A stretch of DNA of 55,583 bases from the NCBI GenBank assembly GCA_017848075.1, contig JAGALG010000125.1, positions 1 through 55,583 of the forward strand, written 5' to 3'. Within the stretch, counting starts at the first letter, position 1, and every line of letters starts with the position of its first letter. The DNA is from Oscillospiraceae bacterium (GTDB lineage: Bacteria > Bacillota > Clostridia > Oscillospirales > Ruminococcaceae). Of this stretch, positions 38,912 to 48,274 are shown piece by piece. Both the position numbers and the translations under genes were made by a program. The notes under the pieces were generated by a model, which ran no database searches, was not told where the DNA came from, and saw only the letters and a program-made list of their open reading frames with translations.

Positions 38912-40609
38912 TTATTTCAAATGTTCTTCTACTGCAGCAAAGAGTTTGTCTGCAATCACTGGGATCTGTTCCCGGTCATTGGTTACGATGGTCAGATATA
39001 CTTTGATTTTTGGTTCAGTACCGGATGGGCGGATGATCACTTTCAGGTTCTGCTCCAGATTGTACTCCAGAATATTGGACAGTGGCAGGCCAATTTCGGA
39101 TTCCTCACCATTGACTGTGCGTTTGCCGTTCTGGTAGTCTGCATAGCCTACAACCTTGTAGCCGGCAATTTCCTGCAGTGGGTTCTGACGCAGAGTGGAC
39201 ATGATGGTTTTCATCTTTTCCATACCGTCCGCACCCTCAAAGTTGTAGCCTTTAACCTGTGCTTTGTAGATGCCATGACGGGAGAAGATCTCCTCCAAAG
39301 CATCGATCAGGGTCATGCCCTTCTGTTTGTAGTACTGGGCCATTTCCACGATGATCATGGAGCCGTTGACAGCATCTTTATCGCGCACATGGTCGCCGGT
39401 CATATAGCCGTAGCTTTCTTCAAAGCCCAGCAGGAAGCGATCCTGTTCTCCTTTATCAGCCAGCAGGGAAACCTGTTCACCGATATATTTGAAGCCGGTA
39501 AGAACATTGATCATTTCTACACCATAGTATTTCGCCACTTCATCAGCCAGAGGGGTGGACACGATGGATTTTACAGCAACAGGGTTCGCAGGCAGCGTGC
39601 CCTGCTCTTTTCTGCAGCGGCAGATATAGTCCAGCATCAGGACACCGGCTTCGTTACCGGTTGGGAGAATGTACTCACCGTTGTGTTTGACTGCACAGCC
39701 TACACGGTCGCAGTCTGGGTCGGTAGCCAGAACCAAATCAGCGTCCAGTTCTTTACAGAGGGCAATGCCCAGCTCCAAAGTTGCTTTTTCTTCCGGGTTT
39801 GGATAGGTGCAGGTTGGGAAGTTGCCGTCTGGAAGTTCCTGCTCCGGAACAACGGTTGTTTTGATACCCATACGGCTCAAAATGCTGCGAACACAGCGGT
39901 TGCCGGCACCGTTCAGTGGAGAGTAAACCACATGGAGATCAGCAGAGGCATCTTTGTTGACACGCAGGCTGTAAACACGATCCAGGAAGGCTTGAACCAA
40001 GCTCTCTGGAATGTATTCGATCAGACCTTTTTCCATGCCTTCTTCAAAACTCATATGCTTCACACCGGTGAAAATATCGGTTTTCTTTGCATATTCCAGA
40101 ACCTGTGCGGCAGCATCCGGGTTCAACTGGCAGCCGTCTGGACCATAGGCTTTGTAGCCATTGTATTTTGCTGGGTTGTGGCTGGCGGTGATAACGATAC
40201 CGGCTTCACATTTCAGCTCACGAACAGCATAGGACAGAACAGGAACCGGCATCAGCTCCGAGAAAATACGAACTTTGATGCCGTTTGCGGCGAACACACA
40301 AGCGGTTTCTTTCGCAAAAACATCACTGTTGATACGGCTGTCATAGCCAATGGCAACGGTGTTGCTTTCGTTTGCCTGGTTCAGATAATCAGACATTGCC
40401 TGTGTTGCCTGACGAACAGTATAAATGTTCATGCGGTTGGTACCAACACCCAGAACACCGCGGAGACCGGCAGTACCAAATTCCAGACTCTTATAGAAGC
40501 GTTCCATGATTTCTTTTTCGTTGCCTTTGATGGCTTCCAGTTCAGCAGCAAGAGCCGGATCTTCCATTGTTACGGATTCCCAGATGTGATAAGTATCCAT
40601 GTAGTTCAT
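38912..40609 (-). CDS. Phosphoglucomutase/phosphomannomutase
   Basis: A 565-residue alpha-D-phosphohexomutase (PgcA type) that interconverts sugar 1- and 6-phosphates for cell-wall and glycan precursors. Motifs are FGTAGLRGVLGVGTNRMN at residue 44, the phosphoserine loop TASHNPAKYNG (Ser143), the metal loop ATDPDCDRVG, the sugar-binding GFEESYGY and the phosphate-binding RPSGTEPKIK. The start at 40609 is chosen for GGAGGC seven bases upstream; the frame to 40708 would include the promoter (extended -10 TGTTATAAT, TATAAT at 40674-40679). Monocistronic. Confidence 0.96.
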   Translation of the reverse strand: MNYMDTYHIWESVTMEDPALAAELEAIKGNEKEIMERFYKSLEFGTAGLRGVLGVGTNRMNIYTVRQATQAMSDYLNQANESNTVAIGYDSRINSDVFAKETACVFAANGIKVRIFSELMPVPVLSYAVRELKCEAGIVITASHNPAKYNGYKAYGPDGCQLNPDAAAQVLEYAKKTDIFTGVKHMSFEEGMEKGLIEYIPESLVQAFLDRVYSLRVNKDASADLHVVYSPLNGAGNRCVRSILSRMGIKTTVVPEQELPDGNFPTCTYPNPEEKATLELGIALCKELDADLVLATDPDCDRVGCAVKHNGEYILPTGNEAGVLMLDYICRCRKEQGTLPANPVAVKSIVSTPLADEVAKYYGVEMINVLTGFKYIGEQVSLLADKGEQDRFLLGFEESYGYMTGDHVRDKDAVNGSMIIVEMAQYYKQKGMTLIDALEEIFSRHGIYKAQVKGYNFEGADGMEKMKTIMSTLRQNPLQEIAGYKVVGYADYQNGKRTVNGEESEIGLPLSNILEYNLEQNLKVIIRPSGTEPKIKVYLTIVTNDREQIPVIADKLFAAVEEHLK

Positions 40610-40758
40610 TGAATAAGCCTCCATTGCTTTATAAAATCGATCTCTTTCCAGAGGTTTCATTCTATTACTTATTATTATAACATAGCTGAAAAGTATTTTA
40701 CACACCATTTGTGCCGAATTTTAGAGCAGATTTTCAGCATAAGAACCTGAGGAAAACA

Positions 40759-40787
40759 TTGAAGCAAAAAAAGAAATGTGATACACT
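40759..40787 (+). promoter_or_regulatory. Promoter of the yifB-like gene
   Basis: TTGAAG (40759-40764), 17 bases, TACACT (40782-40787) with a TGA extension. Confidence 0.6.
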
Positions 40788-40820
40788 GATTGGTAGCATA
40801 AACTGGAAGGAGGAAGGAGT

Positions 40821-42341
40821 TTGTACTGTCGTTATCAGAGTTATGGAGTAACAGGTATTGAAGCTTATCAGGTGCAGGTCGAAGTGGATCTGGCCAGAGG
40901 AATGCCTAGTTTCGAGATTGTCGGTCTGCCGGATACAGCGGTCAAGGAATCACGGGATCGGGTTCGGGCGGCCATGTCTACCTGTGGCTATGTATTTCCT
41001 TTAGGGAAAACGGTGGTCAATCTGGCTCCGGCCTTTGTGAAGAAGAGCGGCCCGATCTATGATGTTCCGATTCTGCTGGCAATTATGAGTGCCAAAGGCT
41101 ATCTGGAAGAAGCCGGAGACAGCTGTGCTTTTCTGGGAGAGTTGTCTTTGGACGGCACACTGCGCCCGGTACGAGGGGTGCTTTCCATGGTGCTGCAGGC
41201 CAGAGAGGACGGCATTGAAGAAATCTTCCTTCCAAAAGAAAATGCAAAAGAAGCCGCAGTGATCCGGGGGATTCGGGTCTACGGTGCGGCACACATCAAC
41301 GAAATCATTGATCATCTGTCCGGCAGAAGCAAAATGCAGCCTCAGGCTTATGAGCAGCTGCAGGAGCAGGAAATTAACTATCCCATTGATTTAAGTGATG
41401 TCAAAGGTCAGCCTTTAGCGAAACGGGCTTTGGAAGTAGCAGCAGCTGGTGGCCATAACCTGCTGTTTATTGGTCCTCCCGGTACTGGCAAAAGTATGCT
41501 GGCCAAAAGAATTCCTACCATTTTGCCGCCATTGACAGAGCAGGAAGCCATTGAAACCGCCAAGGTTCATTCCGTAGCCGGTTTACTGGAAGATGGTCTA
41601 AAGGTACAGAGACCCTTCCGTTCTCCGCATCATTCTGTCAGCCCGGCAGGTTTAGCAGGAGGCGGATCCAATCCGCTGCCCGGTGAGATCTCTCTGGCAC
41701 ACAATGGCGTTTTGTTTTTGGACGAGCTGCCGGAATTCAGCCGACAATCCATTGAGATCCTGCGGCAGCCCATTGAAGACGGAGTCGTCACCATTTCCCG
41801 TGCCAATTCCCGGGTGACCTATCCCTGTAATGCGATGGTGGTAGCAGCCATGAATCCTTGTCCCTGCGGTTATCTGGGACATCCGGGCTTTGACTGCCGC
41901 TGTACAGAAAAGGCGGTGGACAAGTATCTTTCCAAGGTGTCCGGACCATTACTGGACCGCATGGATATTCAGGTGGAAGTTGCTCCCTTGGAGTATAAGG
42001 ATCTGACTTCCCAAAAAGAAGAGGAGACTTCAGCACAGGTTCGGGAGAGGATCTGTAAAGCGAGGACAATACAGGAACAGCGCTTCCGTGGAACAGAAAC
42101 GATCTGCAATGCAGGTATGACGACAACGCAGCTGCGGCAGTTCTGCCAGCTGACAGAAGAAGCCTCCAAGCGTATGGCCGCAGCTTTTGATCGTATGGGG
42201 CTTTCCGGTCGCGCGTATGATCGTATTTTAAAGGTATCCCGTACCATTGCCGATTTGGAGGGCAGTGAGCGGATCGAGAGCCGCCATTTGATGGAGGCTC
42301 TGCAATATCGTTCTCTGGACAGAAAATACTGGAGAAGATAG
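40821..42341 (+). CDS. YifB/ComM-family Mg-chelatase-like AAA ATPase
   Basis: A 506-residue ATPase with an N-terminal Lon-protease-like domain (VEVDLARGMPSFEIVGLPDTAVKESRDRVRAA), Walker A GPPGTGKSML, Walker B LFLDELPEF and the C-terminal Mg-chelatase helical part, including the CPCGYLG...CRCT cysteine region. ComM relatives act in branch migration during natural transformation; the clostridial function is not shown. Start is TTG at 40821 after GGAGGAAGGAG. It precedes the YitT-like gene by 15 bases. Confidence 0.94.
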   Translation: MYCRYQSYGVTGIEAYQVQVEVDLARGMPSFEIVGLPDTAVKESRDRVRAAMSTCGYVFPLGKTVVNLAPAFVKKSGPIYDVPILLAIMSAKGYLEEAGDSCAFLGELSLDGTLRPVRGVLSMVLQAREDGIEEIFLPKENAKEAAVIRGIRVYGAAHINEIIDHLSGRSKMQPQAYEQLQEQEINYPIDLSDVKGQPLAKRALEVAAAGGHNLLFIGPPGTGKSMLAKRIPTILPPLTEQEAIETAKVHSVAGLLEDGLKVQRPFRSPHHSVSPAGLAGGGSNPLPGEISLAHNGVLFLDELPEFSRQSIEILRQPIEDGVVTISRANSRVTYPCNAMVVAAMNPCPCGYLGHPGFDCRCTEKAVDKYLSKVSGPLLDRMDIQVEVAPLEYKDLTSQKEEETSAQVRERICKARTIQEQRFRGTETICNAGMTTTQLRQFCQLTEEASKRMAAAFDRMGLSGRAYDRILKVSRTIADLEGSERIESRHLMEALQYRSLDRKYWRR

Positions 42342-42356
42342 AAAGGAGTTTGTTTT

Positions 42357-43265
42357 ATGGGAAAAATGAAACTGACAAAAGAGGCTTTGCTGCAGAATTT
42401 AGGAACCCTTGCAGTGATTTTTCTGGGTAACTTTTTGCTGGCAGCAGGTATTATGATCTTTGTTGAACCAATGAACTTCATGACCGGCGGTGCCACTGGT
42501 TTGGGTCTGCTTTTGGAGCATACGACTGGTCTCCAGTTGTCTACCGGTGTTGCTTTGGTAAACATTGCGATGTTCCTAGTAGGACTGGTAATATTGGGCA
42601 AGGGCTTTGCAGCAACGACCTTGCTGAGTACCTTCCTGTACCCGGCTGCATTGGCAATTTTGGAACGGATTCCTTCTGTTGCAACAATGAATAATGACCC
42701 GCTGCTGGCGGCCATTTTTGGCGGCGGCCTGGTGGGCTTGGGTGTTGGCTTGGTGATTCGTGTGGGCTCCTCTACTGGTGGCATGGATATTCCGCCAATT
42801 ATTCTCCAGAGAAAATTGGGTATCCCAGTCGCCATTGGTGTCAATGTTCTGGATTTCTGCATTATGCTGACACAGGTACCTTATTCTAATCCACAGACAC
42901 TGTTCTATAGTTTGATGGTTATTCTCAGTACCACCATTGTAATGGATAAAGTAGCTATGATTGGTGTGACTCAGACACAGGTCATGGTCATCAGTGGCAA
43001 ATACATGGAGATCAGCCATGCGATCCAGGAAAAAATCGATCGAGGCACCACTTTGCTGGAGGCAGTCAGCGGTCGCTTGAAACAGCCTCAGAAGGTGGTT
43101 ATGTCTGTTATCAGCAACCGCCAGCTCCACGAGTTGACCGGTCTTGTAAAATCCATTGACCCCAACGCTTTCCTCATTGTAAACCGCATTAACGAAGTTC
43201 ACGGCAACGGTTTTACCTTAAAATTGGAGGATAAGCCATTGATTGAGGTACCGGAGGACAAATAA
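42357..43265 (+). CDS. YitT family membrane protein
   Basis: A 302-residue protein with five to six transmembrane helices in its first 200 residues (LAVIFLGNFLLAAGIMIFV, VALVNIAMFLVGLVIL, LLAAIFGGGLVGLGVGLVI and others) and a soluble C-terminal DUF2179 domain (residues about 215-300, VSGRLKQPQKVVMSVISNRQLHEL..IDPNAFLIV). Repeated GGATGLGLLLE and GSSTGGMDIP motifs mark the YitT fold. Function is unknown; transport is likely. AAAGGAG precedes the ATG; co-transcribed with the YifB-like gene. Confidence 0.92.
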   Translation: MGKMKLTKEALLQNLGTLAVIFLGNFLLAAGIMIFVEPMNFMTGGATGLGLLLEHTTGLQLSTGVALVNIAMFLVGLVILGKGFAATTLLSTFLYPAALAILERIPSVATMNNDPLLAAIFGGGLVGLGVGLVIRVGSSTGGMDIPPIILQRKLGIPVAIGVNVLDFCIMLTQVPYSNPQTLFYSLMVILSTTIVMDKVAMIGVTQTQVMVISGKYMEISHAIQEKIDRGTTLLEAVSGRLKQPQKVVMSVISNRQLHELTGLVKSIDPNAFLIVNRINEVHGNGFTLKLEDKPLIEVPEDK

Positions 43266-43297
43266 ACTGGGAATTTTGCTGTTTTTTTAAAAGTGCC

Positions 43298-43326
43298 TTG
43301 CTTTTTTGAAACAGTTGTGATATTAT
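43298..43326 (+). promoter_or_regulatory. Promoter of rpmE
   Basis: TTGCTT (43298-43303), 17 bases, TATTAT (43321-43326) with a TGA extension. Confidence 0.55.
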
Positions 43327-43370
43327 ATACCATGTTATTTTTCGTGTAAACAGAAAGAGGTGACTCCGTA

Positions 43371-43574
43371 ATGAAACAGGGTATCCATCCTAAGTATGAG
43401 CCAACAGTAGTAAGATGTGCATGTGGTGCAGAATTTGAAACTCGTTCTACCAAAAAGGATCTGCGCGTTGAAATTTGTTCCAAGTGTCATCCTTTCTTTA
43501 CTGGCAGACAGAAACTGGTAGATTCTGGCGGCCGTGTAGATCGCTTCAACAAACGCTTCAACATGGGCAAATAA
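43371..43574 (+). CDS. rpmE: 50S ribosomal protein L31, zinc-binding form
   Basis: A 67-residue L31 (MKQGIHPKYEPTVVRCACG...ICSKCHPFFTGRQKLVDSGGRVDRFNKRF). The four cysteines (two in CAC, two in CSKC) make it the C+ zinc-binding form rather than the zinc-independent YtiA type. Full length. AGAGGTGA precedes the ATG. Monocistronic with strong terminator. Confidence 0.97.
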   Translation: MKQGIHPKYEPTVVRCACGAEFETRSTKKDLRVEICSKCHPFFTGRQKLVDSGGRVDRFNKRFNMGK

Positions 43575-43589
43575 TGGCAAAAGCCATTC

Positions 43590-43620
43590 AAGGCGGTGCA
43601 GAATCTGCACCGCCTTTCTT
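43590..43620 (+). terminator. Terminator after rpmE
   Basis: 12-bp stem (43590-43601 with 43605-43616, AAT loop), T-rich tail. Confidence 0.88.
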
Positions 43621-43655
43621 TTACTTCTGACCCCATTTTCCAAGGAGGCTGTACC

Positions 43656-44279
43656 ATGAAAGAATATGTCACCATTGCCGCCCCGGCGCAGGACGATTTC
43701 TTTGAGAGAAAGTCCCAGTTTATCGGTTATATTGCTCCGGTCAGCACGGAGGAGGAAGCGCTGGCCTTTCTTGCAGAGATTCGAACGAAGCACAGAGATG
43801 CCAGACATAACTGCTTTGCCTATGTGCTGCAGAGCGGTGTAAAAAGAGCCTCTGATGATGGAGAACCTCAGGGTACGGCCGGTGTTCCGATTCTGGATGT
43901 CGTAGAACGGGAAAGAATCACTGATGTGATCGTCGTAGTGACCCGTTACTTCGGCGGTATTCTCTTGGGTGCCGGTGGTCTGGTGCGAGCCTATGCTCAC
44001 GCAGCAAAGTTGGCAGTGGACGCAGCCCAGCGCAAGGTTATGAGCCCGGCTGTTTTGGTGCAGGTCAACATGGATTACAATCAGTACGGTAAAATCAACA
44101 ATGTGTTGTCCAAATATACTTGCATTGTACAGGATACCGCTTTTACCGATCTGGTCTCTATGAAGATCCTGTTCATTGAGCGGGATTTGGAACCCTTCCG
44201 TGCAGAATTGACGGAAATGACTGCGGCGACGGTGCAGGCAGAGGAACTGGAACGCTGTATGGGCGAGTTTCCTCTGTAA
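43656..44279 (+). CDS. YigZ/IMPACT family protein
   Basis: A 207-residue protein of the IMPACT (UPF0029) family. The N-terminal domain shows FFERKSQFIGYIAPV, the core HRDARHNCFAYVL...SDDGEPQGTAGVPIL and VVVTRYFGGILLGAGGLVRAY; the C-terminal domain is the EF-G-domain-V-like fold. Related to the translation regulator IMPACT of eukaryotes; bacterial role unclear. AAGGAGG precedes the ATG. Confidence 0.95.
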   Translation: MKEYVTIAAPAQDDFFERKSQFIGYIAPVSTEEEALAFLAEIRTKHRDARHNCFAYVLQSGVKRASDDGEPQGTAGVPILDVVERERITDVIVVVTRYFGGILLGAGGLVRAYAHAAKLAVDAAQRKVMSPAVLVQVNMDYNQYGKINNVLSKYTCIVQDTAFTDLVSMKILFIERDLEPFRAELTEMTAATVQAEELERCMGEFPL

Positions 44280-44325
44280 AATGCGGTTCTTTATCGGAAA
44301 ATCGGGAGAAAATCGCAAAATTTCA

Positions 44326-44360
44326 AAAAAACTTCTGCTTTTTTGCAGGAGTTTTTTATT
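44326..44360 (+). terminator. Terminator after the yigZ-like gene
   Basis: Stem 44326-44338 with 44345-44357 (one G-U, six-T loop), followed by TATT. A TATAAT at 44369-44374 follows it. Confidence 0.7.
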
Positions 44361-44437
44361 TTATTCCGTATAATTATTATAGGGAAACTATCGAACCAAA
44401 GGTTTTTGTTTCCTTTTGGCACAATGAACAGGCTTTT

Positions 44438-44468
44438 TTGACAGCGCTTTTGCAAATGCGGGCATACT
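44438..44468 (+). promoter_or_regulatory. Possible promoter of dnaG-rpoD
   Basis: TTGACA (44438-44443) lies 19 bases before CATACT (44463-44468). The hexamer reads CATACTA, which is also the SigG -10 consensus, but no matching -35 for SigG is seen. Confidence 0.4.
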
Positions 44469-44512
44469 AAAGAGTGACGCTGTCTGCAAAAACGGTCGGA
44501 AAGGAGGAAAGC

Positions 44513-46270
44513 ATGATCCCTGATTCCTTTATTCAGGATCTGAAAGCATCCTGTGACATTGAAGATATTGTTTCTGCTTATGTGAAACTGACCCGAAAGG
44601 GTAAAAATCTGGTAGGATTGTGCCCGTTCCATTCCGAAAAAACGGGTTCGTTCTTTGTATACCCCCAAACCCAATCCTTCTACTGCTTTGGCTGTGGGGC
44701 CGGTGGCGATACCATCACCTTCCTGAAGCGAATTGAGAATTTGGACTATGTGGAGGCCATCCGTCTGATGGCACAGAAGGCCGGTATTCCTGTTCCGGAG
44801 GATTCTGTGGACGATCGGGGAGCGAGACTGAGAGCACGAACCTTGGAGATCAATCGGGAAACGGCGCGCTTTTATCATCAGTGCTTGACTTCGGAAATAG
44901 GCAAAGAAGCCTATCGCTATTTGATCGAACGAGGACGGACGCCTAAAATTATCCGACGCTTTGGTTTGGGTTATGCACCGGATGATTGGAACTCACTGGT
45001 GGATCACCTGAAATCCAAAGGCTTCCGGGAGGATGAAATGGTTGCCTCCGGAATCTGTGGACGGACAAAAAACGGCGGCCTGTACGATCGTTTTCGTGGA
45101 AGAGTGATTTTTCCTATTATTGACCTGCGGGGCAATGTGGTAGCCTTTGGTGGACGAGCTATGGGAGAACGAGGCCCCAAATATTTAAACTCCTCGGATA
45201 CACCGGTGTTTAAGAAGAGTAAAAACCTGTTTGCACTGAATTTTGCAAAAGCCTCCAAGGCGCCGAATCTGATTCTGGCTGAAGGCTATATGGATGTTAT
45301 CGCCATTCATCAGGCGGGCTTTGATAATGCGGTAGCGACACTGGGTACTTCCCTGACGGAAGAACAGGCCAGAATTATCGCCCAGTATACAGACACCATT
45401 ATCATTGCCTATGACTCGGATAATGCAGGACAGGCAGCAACCAAGCGGGCTATCAACATTTTTTCCGAAGTAGGTGTCAAGGTCAATGTGCTGAACATTC
45501 CCAATGCCAAGGACCCGGACGAATTTCTGCAGAAATTCGGGCCGGAACGCTTCCAGCAGCTGCTGGAGGGCTGTACCAACGCTCTGGAATTTGAAATCAG
45601 CAAGATTCGGAATAAGTACGATGTTTCCACACCAGATGGGAAGGTCAGCTTCCTGAAGGACTTTGCCCGTTTGCTGGCAGATATCCGTAATCCTTTGGAA
45701 CGGGAGGTCTACCTGACCAAAACAGCAGAAGAACTGGGTGTATCTCCGGACGCCATCACAGCGCAGATCCGCTCTATTCAAAAGGGGCGGCGCAGCGCGC
45801 AGGCCAAAAAGGAAAAGAACGACACCAGTATTTATATCGGTGACATTGCTTCGGGCCGCAAGGATCTGGACCGCAAACGCAATTTGAAATATGCGGTGGC
45901 TGAGGAGCACATTATTGAGATTCTGATCAAAAATCAGGATTATGTGCCCTATTTCCTGAACAAGTGCAGCCCCGGAGAATTTGTAACAGAAGTGAACCGT
46001 GAAATCGTCACACTGATCTGCGACCGTGTTATGGCCCACCGTTCGGTGGAGCCGATGGCATTGTCGGCAGATTTATCCACTGAGGCGATGGATCGTTTAT
46101 CGGGCATCCTTGCCTCCGATACCATTCAGCGGGCAGAACGCAGCCAGTTGGATGAGTATATCGCCATTGTGAAAGAACATCGCAGTGCAAGATCGGAGCA
46201 GGAGATCGCCAATATGGATCCCGAAGAGTATTTACGCTATGTGGAATCCTTAAAAGCAAGAAAGAGTTAG
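44513..46270 (+). CDS. dnaG: DNA primase
   Basis: A 585-residue primase that makes RNA primers for replication. The N-terminal zinc ribbon is of the CHC2 type (C37, H40, C58, C61). The TOPRIM catalytic core shows LILAEGYMDVIA and IIIAYDSDNAGQAATKR. The C-terminal third is the DnaB-interacting region. Start at 44513 after AAAGGAGG. It lies ten bases before rpoD, the usual macromolecular-synthesis arrangement without rpsU. Confidence 0.97.
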   Translation: MIPDSFIQDLKASCDIEDIVSAYVKLTRKGKNLVGLCPFHSEKTGSFFVYPQTQSFYCFGCGAGGDTITFLKRIENLDYVEAIRLMAQKAGIPVPEDSVDDRGARLRARTLEINRETARFYHQCLTSEIGKEAYRYLIERGRTPKIIRRFGLGYAPDDWNSLVDHLKSKGFREDEMVASGICGRTKNGGLYDRFRGRVIFPIIDLRGNVVAFGGRAMGERGPKYLNSSDTPVFKKSKNLFALNFAKASKAPNLILAEGYMDVIAIHQAGFDNAVATLGTSLTEEQARIIAQYTDTIIIAYDSDNAGQAATKRAINIFSEVGVKVNVLNIPNAKDPDEFLQKFGPERFQQLLEGCTNALEFEISKIRNKYDVSTPDGKVSFLKDFARLLADIRNPLEREVYLTKTAEELGVSPDAITAQIRSIQKGRRSAQAKKEKNDTSIYIGDIASGRKDLDRKRNLKYAVAEEHIIEILIKNQDYVPYFLNKCSPGEFVTEVNREIVTLICDRVMAHRSVEPMALSADLSTEAMDRLSGILASDTIQRAERSQLDEYIAIVKEHRSARSEQEIANMDPEEYLRYVESLKARKS

Positions 46271-46280
46271 GGGGAAGACT

Positions 46281-47369
46281 ATGGCAAACGCGAACAAAGA
46301 CAAGAAAGCGGTCATTTTCGAGCTGATCGAGTCTGGCAAAGCCAACGGTAAGTTGACGGCGCAGGAAATCAACGATGCGCTGGAGCAGCTGGACTTCGAT
46401 GTAGAAAAGGTGGATAAGCTGTATGATACACTGGAGCAGCTGAACATCGATATAGTGGATGACCTGGATTTGAGCGAGCTGGAGAAAAAAGGTACCGAGC
46501 CGGTGGAAGATGATGAGGCGCTGCTGTCTGTTGACGGCATCAACATCGATGACCCGGTAAAAGTGTACCTGAAAGAGATCGGTCGTGTACCGCTGCTGAC
46601 TCCAGAGGAGGAAGTGGAACTGGCAGAGCGTATGGCAGATGGTGATCCTTATGCAAGAAAACGCCTGTCTGAGGCAAACCTGCGTCTGGTTGTATCCATT
46701 GCAAAACGCTATGTAGGCCGTGGTATGCAGTTCCTGGATCTGATTCAGGAGGGCAACCTGGGTCTGATCAAAGCAGTAGAGAAATTTGACCACACAAAAG
46801 GCTTCAAATTCTCCACTTATGCGACCTGGTGGATTCGTCAGGCAATTACCCGTGCAATTGCTGACCAGGCAAGAACCATTCGTATTCCGGTACACATGGT
46901 AGAGACCATCAATAAAGTGAAAAAGGTTTCCAGCCAGTTACTGCACAAAAACGGACATGATCCAACAGCAGAAGAAATTGCTGCTGAGCTGGATATGCCT
47001 TTGGATAAGGTTCGTGAGATTATGCGTGTAGCTCAAGAGCCGGTTTCTCTGGAAACCCCAATTGGTGAGGAAGAGGACAGCCATCTGGGCGACTTTATTC
47101 CGGACGATGACGCTCCAGCACCTGCAGATGCAGCTTCCCATACTCTGCTGAGAGAGGAGCTGGAAGATGTCCTTTCCACTCTGACCCCAAGAGAGAAAAA
47201 AGTTCTGGAGCTGCGTTTTGGTCTGGTAGATGGCAGAAACCGTACTCTGGAAGAGGTAGGCAAAGAATTTAATGTTACCCGCGAGCGAATCCGTCAGATC
47301 GAAGCCAAGGCTCTGCGCAAACTGCGTCATCCAAGCCGCAGCAAACGACTGAAAGATTTCCTTGACTAA
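46281..47369 (+). CDS. rpoD: RNA polymerase primary sigma factor
   Basis: A 362-residue SigA/RpoD. Region 1.1 is at residues 10-75, region 1.2 at DDPVKVYLKEIGRVPLLTPEEE, region 2 has RLSEANLRLVVSIAKRYVGRGMQFLDLIQEGN and the -10-reading helix FKFSTYATWWIRQAI, and region 4 has the -35 helix TLEEVGKEFNVTRERIRQIEAKALRKLRHP. GGGGGAAG precedes the ATG. Co-transcribed with dnaG and probably with the following Rrf2 gene (21-base gap). Confidence 0.98.
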   Translation: MANANKDKKAVIFELIESGKANGKLTAQEINDALEQLDFDVEKVDKLYDTLEQLNIDIVDDLDLSELEKKGTEPVEDDEALLSVDGINIDDPVKVYLKEIGRVPLLTPEEEVELAERMADGDPYARKRLSEANLRLVVSIAKRYVGRGMQFLDLIQEGNLGLIKAVEKFDHTKGFKFSTYATWWIRQAITRAIADQARTIRIPVHMVETINKVKKVSSQLLHKNGHDPTAEEIAAELDMPLDKVREIMRVAQEPVSLETPIGEEEDSHLGDFIPDDDAPAPADAASHTLLREELEDVLSTLTPREKKVLELRFGLVDGRNRTLEEVGKEFNVTRERIRQIEAKALRKLRHPSRSKRLKDFLD

Positions 47370-47390
47370 AGAAATCGGAGAGGTGAAACT

Positions 47391-47780
47391 ATGCGCTTTA
47401 CGATGGAAACCGATTATGCGATCCGAATCGTTCATTGTCTGGCAAAGGCCGGAAAGCGAATGGATGCCAAGACCATTGCGGAGCAATCCGGAGTAACCCT
47501 GCGTTTCTCCCTGAAAATTCTGCGGAAGCTGGTTGCTGCAGGTATTATTAAATCCTTCAAGGGTACACAGGGCGGTTATGAGATCGGCCGTCCTTTGGAT
47601 GAAATCTCTTTGTACGATGTGATCCGTACTGTGGAAGGAGAGTACCATCTTTCCCGCTGTCAGGATGCAGACTATGACTGCGGACGCAGAAGCCCCTGTA
47701 AATTCCGTAAGATCTTCTGTGAGATCTCCAAAGAAGTGCAGGAAAAGCTGGAATCCCATAAGTTTTCTGAGTTTATGTAA
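47391..47780 (+). CDS. Rrf2 family transcriptional regulator
   Basis: A 129-residue Rrf2-type winged-helix regulator (METDYAIRIVHCLAKAG...TLRFSLKILRKLVAAGIIKSFKGTQGGYEI). Three to four cysteines in the C-terminal part (SRCQDADYDCGRRSPCKFRKIFC) form the Fe-S or redox-sensing site seen in IscR/NsrR-like members. GAGGTGA precedes the ATG. It sits directly behind rpoD, an unusual partner for the sigma operon; its targets are not evident from neighbours. Confidence 0.92.
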   Translation: MRFTMETDYAIRIVHCLAKAGKRMDAKTIAEQSGVTLRFSLKILRKLVAAGIIKSFKGTQGGYEIGRPLDEISLYDVIRTVEGEYHLSRCQDADYDCGRRSPCKFRKIFCEISKEVQEKLESHKFSEFM

Positions 47781-47788
47781 ACGATATA

Positions 47789-47818
47789 GAAAAAAGGCGG
47801 CCAACGGCCGCCTTTTTT
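47789..47818. terminator. Bidirectional terminator after rpoD operon
   Basis: Stem 47791-47802 with 47806-47817 (AAC loop), A/T tails, between convergent genes. Confidence 0.88.
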
Positions 47819-47826
47819 GCGTGAGG

Positions 47827-48060
47827 TTACATGATGTGTTCCTGAGCGCAGTTGTCCACGACCCGGACACCCATGCGATCCCGTGCCGCTACCCGATATT
47901 CCGCAATGGAAAGATAATCGTAAGAAGGGCAGATCCGCTTTTCGGGATTGATGCGAATATTGTCCACAATATCCCGTGGAATGTCCGAAGTATCCGCCGG
48001 ACGGGGATAGTCCTGTGTGCCGTACTGACTGTGAGGAGAGGGCTGTGCTTTATATTTCAT
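47827..48060 (-). CDS. Small hypothetical protein (77 aa)
   Basis: A 77-residue soluble protein starting MKYKAQPSPHSQYGTQDYP, then IPRDIVDNIRINPEKRICPSYDYLS and VAARDRMGVRVVDNCAQEHIM. GAGGTGAT lies four bases before the ATG at 48060, and a terminator follows the stop, so it is a believable gene. It has two Cys and no membrane segment. No family recognised. The frame upstream to 48117 lacks a ribosome binding site. Confidence 0.62.
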   Translation of the reverse strand: MKYKAQPSPHSQYGTQDYPRPADTSDIPRDIVDNIRINPEKRICPSYDYLSIAEYRVAARDRMGVRVVDNCAQEHIM

Positions 48061-48182
48061 CGATATCACCTCATAGACAGGATGTGCAGAGAAAAGAAGG
48101 ATATTCAAAGAATCCAAGGGGAAGGTTATAGAGAGAAGTCATAAGAAAATTATTGGAAAAACCTTTATTCTTTCCTGTTTCG

Positions 48183-48230
48183 TGTTATAATACAATCGTT
48201 AGAACAGAGCGGGGGATCTTGCTCTGTTTT
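48183..48230 (+). promoter_or_regulatory. Promoter and 5' hairpin of the acyltransferase operon
   Basis: TGTTATAAT (TATAAT at 48186-48191) is an extended -10 with weak -35. A 10-bp hairpin (48201-48210 with 48221-48230, last pairs weak) lies at the very 5' end of the transcript and ends in TTTT, so it may be an attenuator or an RNA-stabilising structure. Confidence 0.5.
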
Positions 48231-48274
48231 CAATGCTATGAGTAAAAAGTATTCTTGTGAGGAGGGCTGCAGAT

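Noticed and set aside
44463..44469. SigG promoter before dnaG (CATACTA)
   Set aside because: No -35 of SigG type lies at 16-18 bases upstream; kept only as part of a possible SigA promoter.
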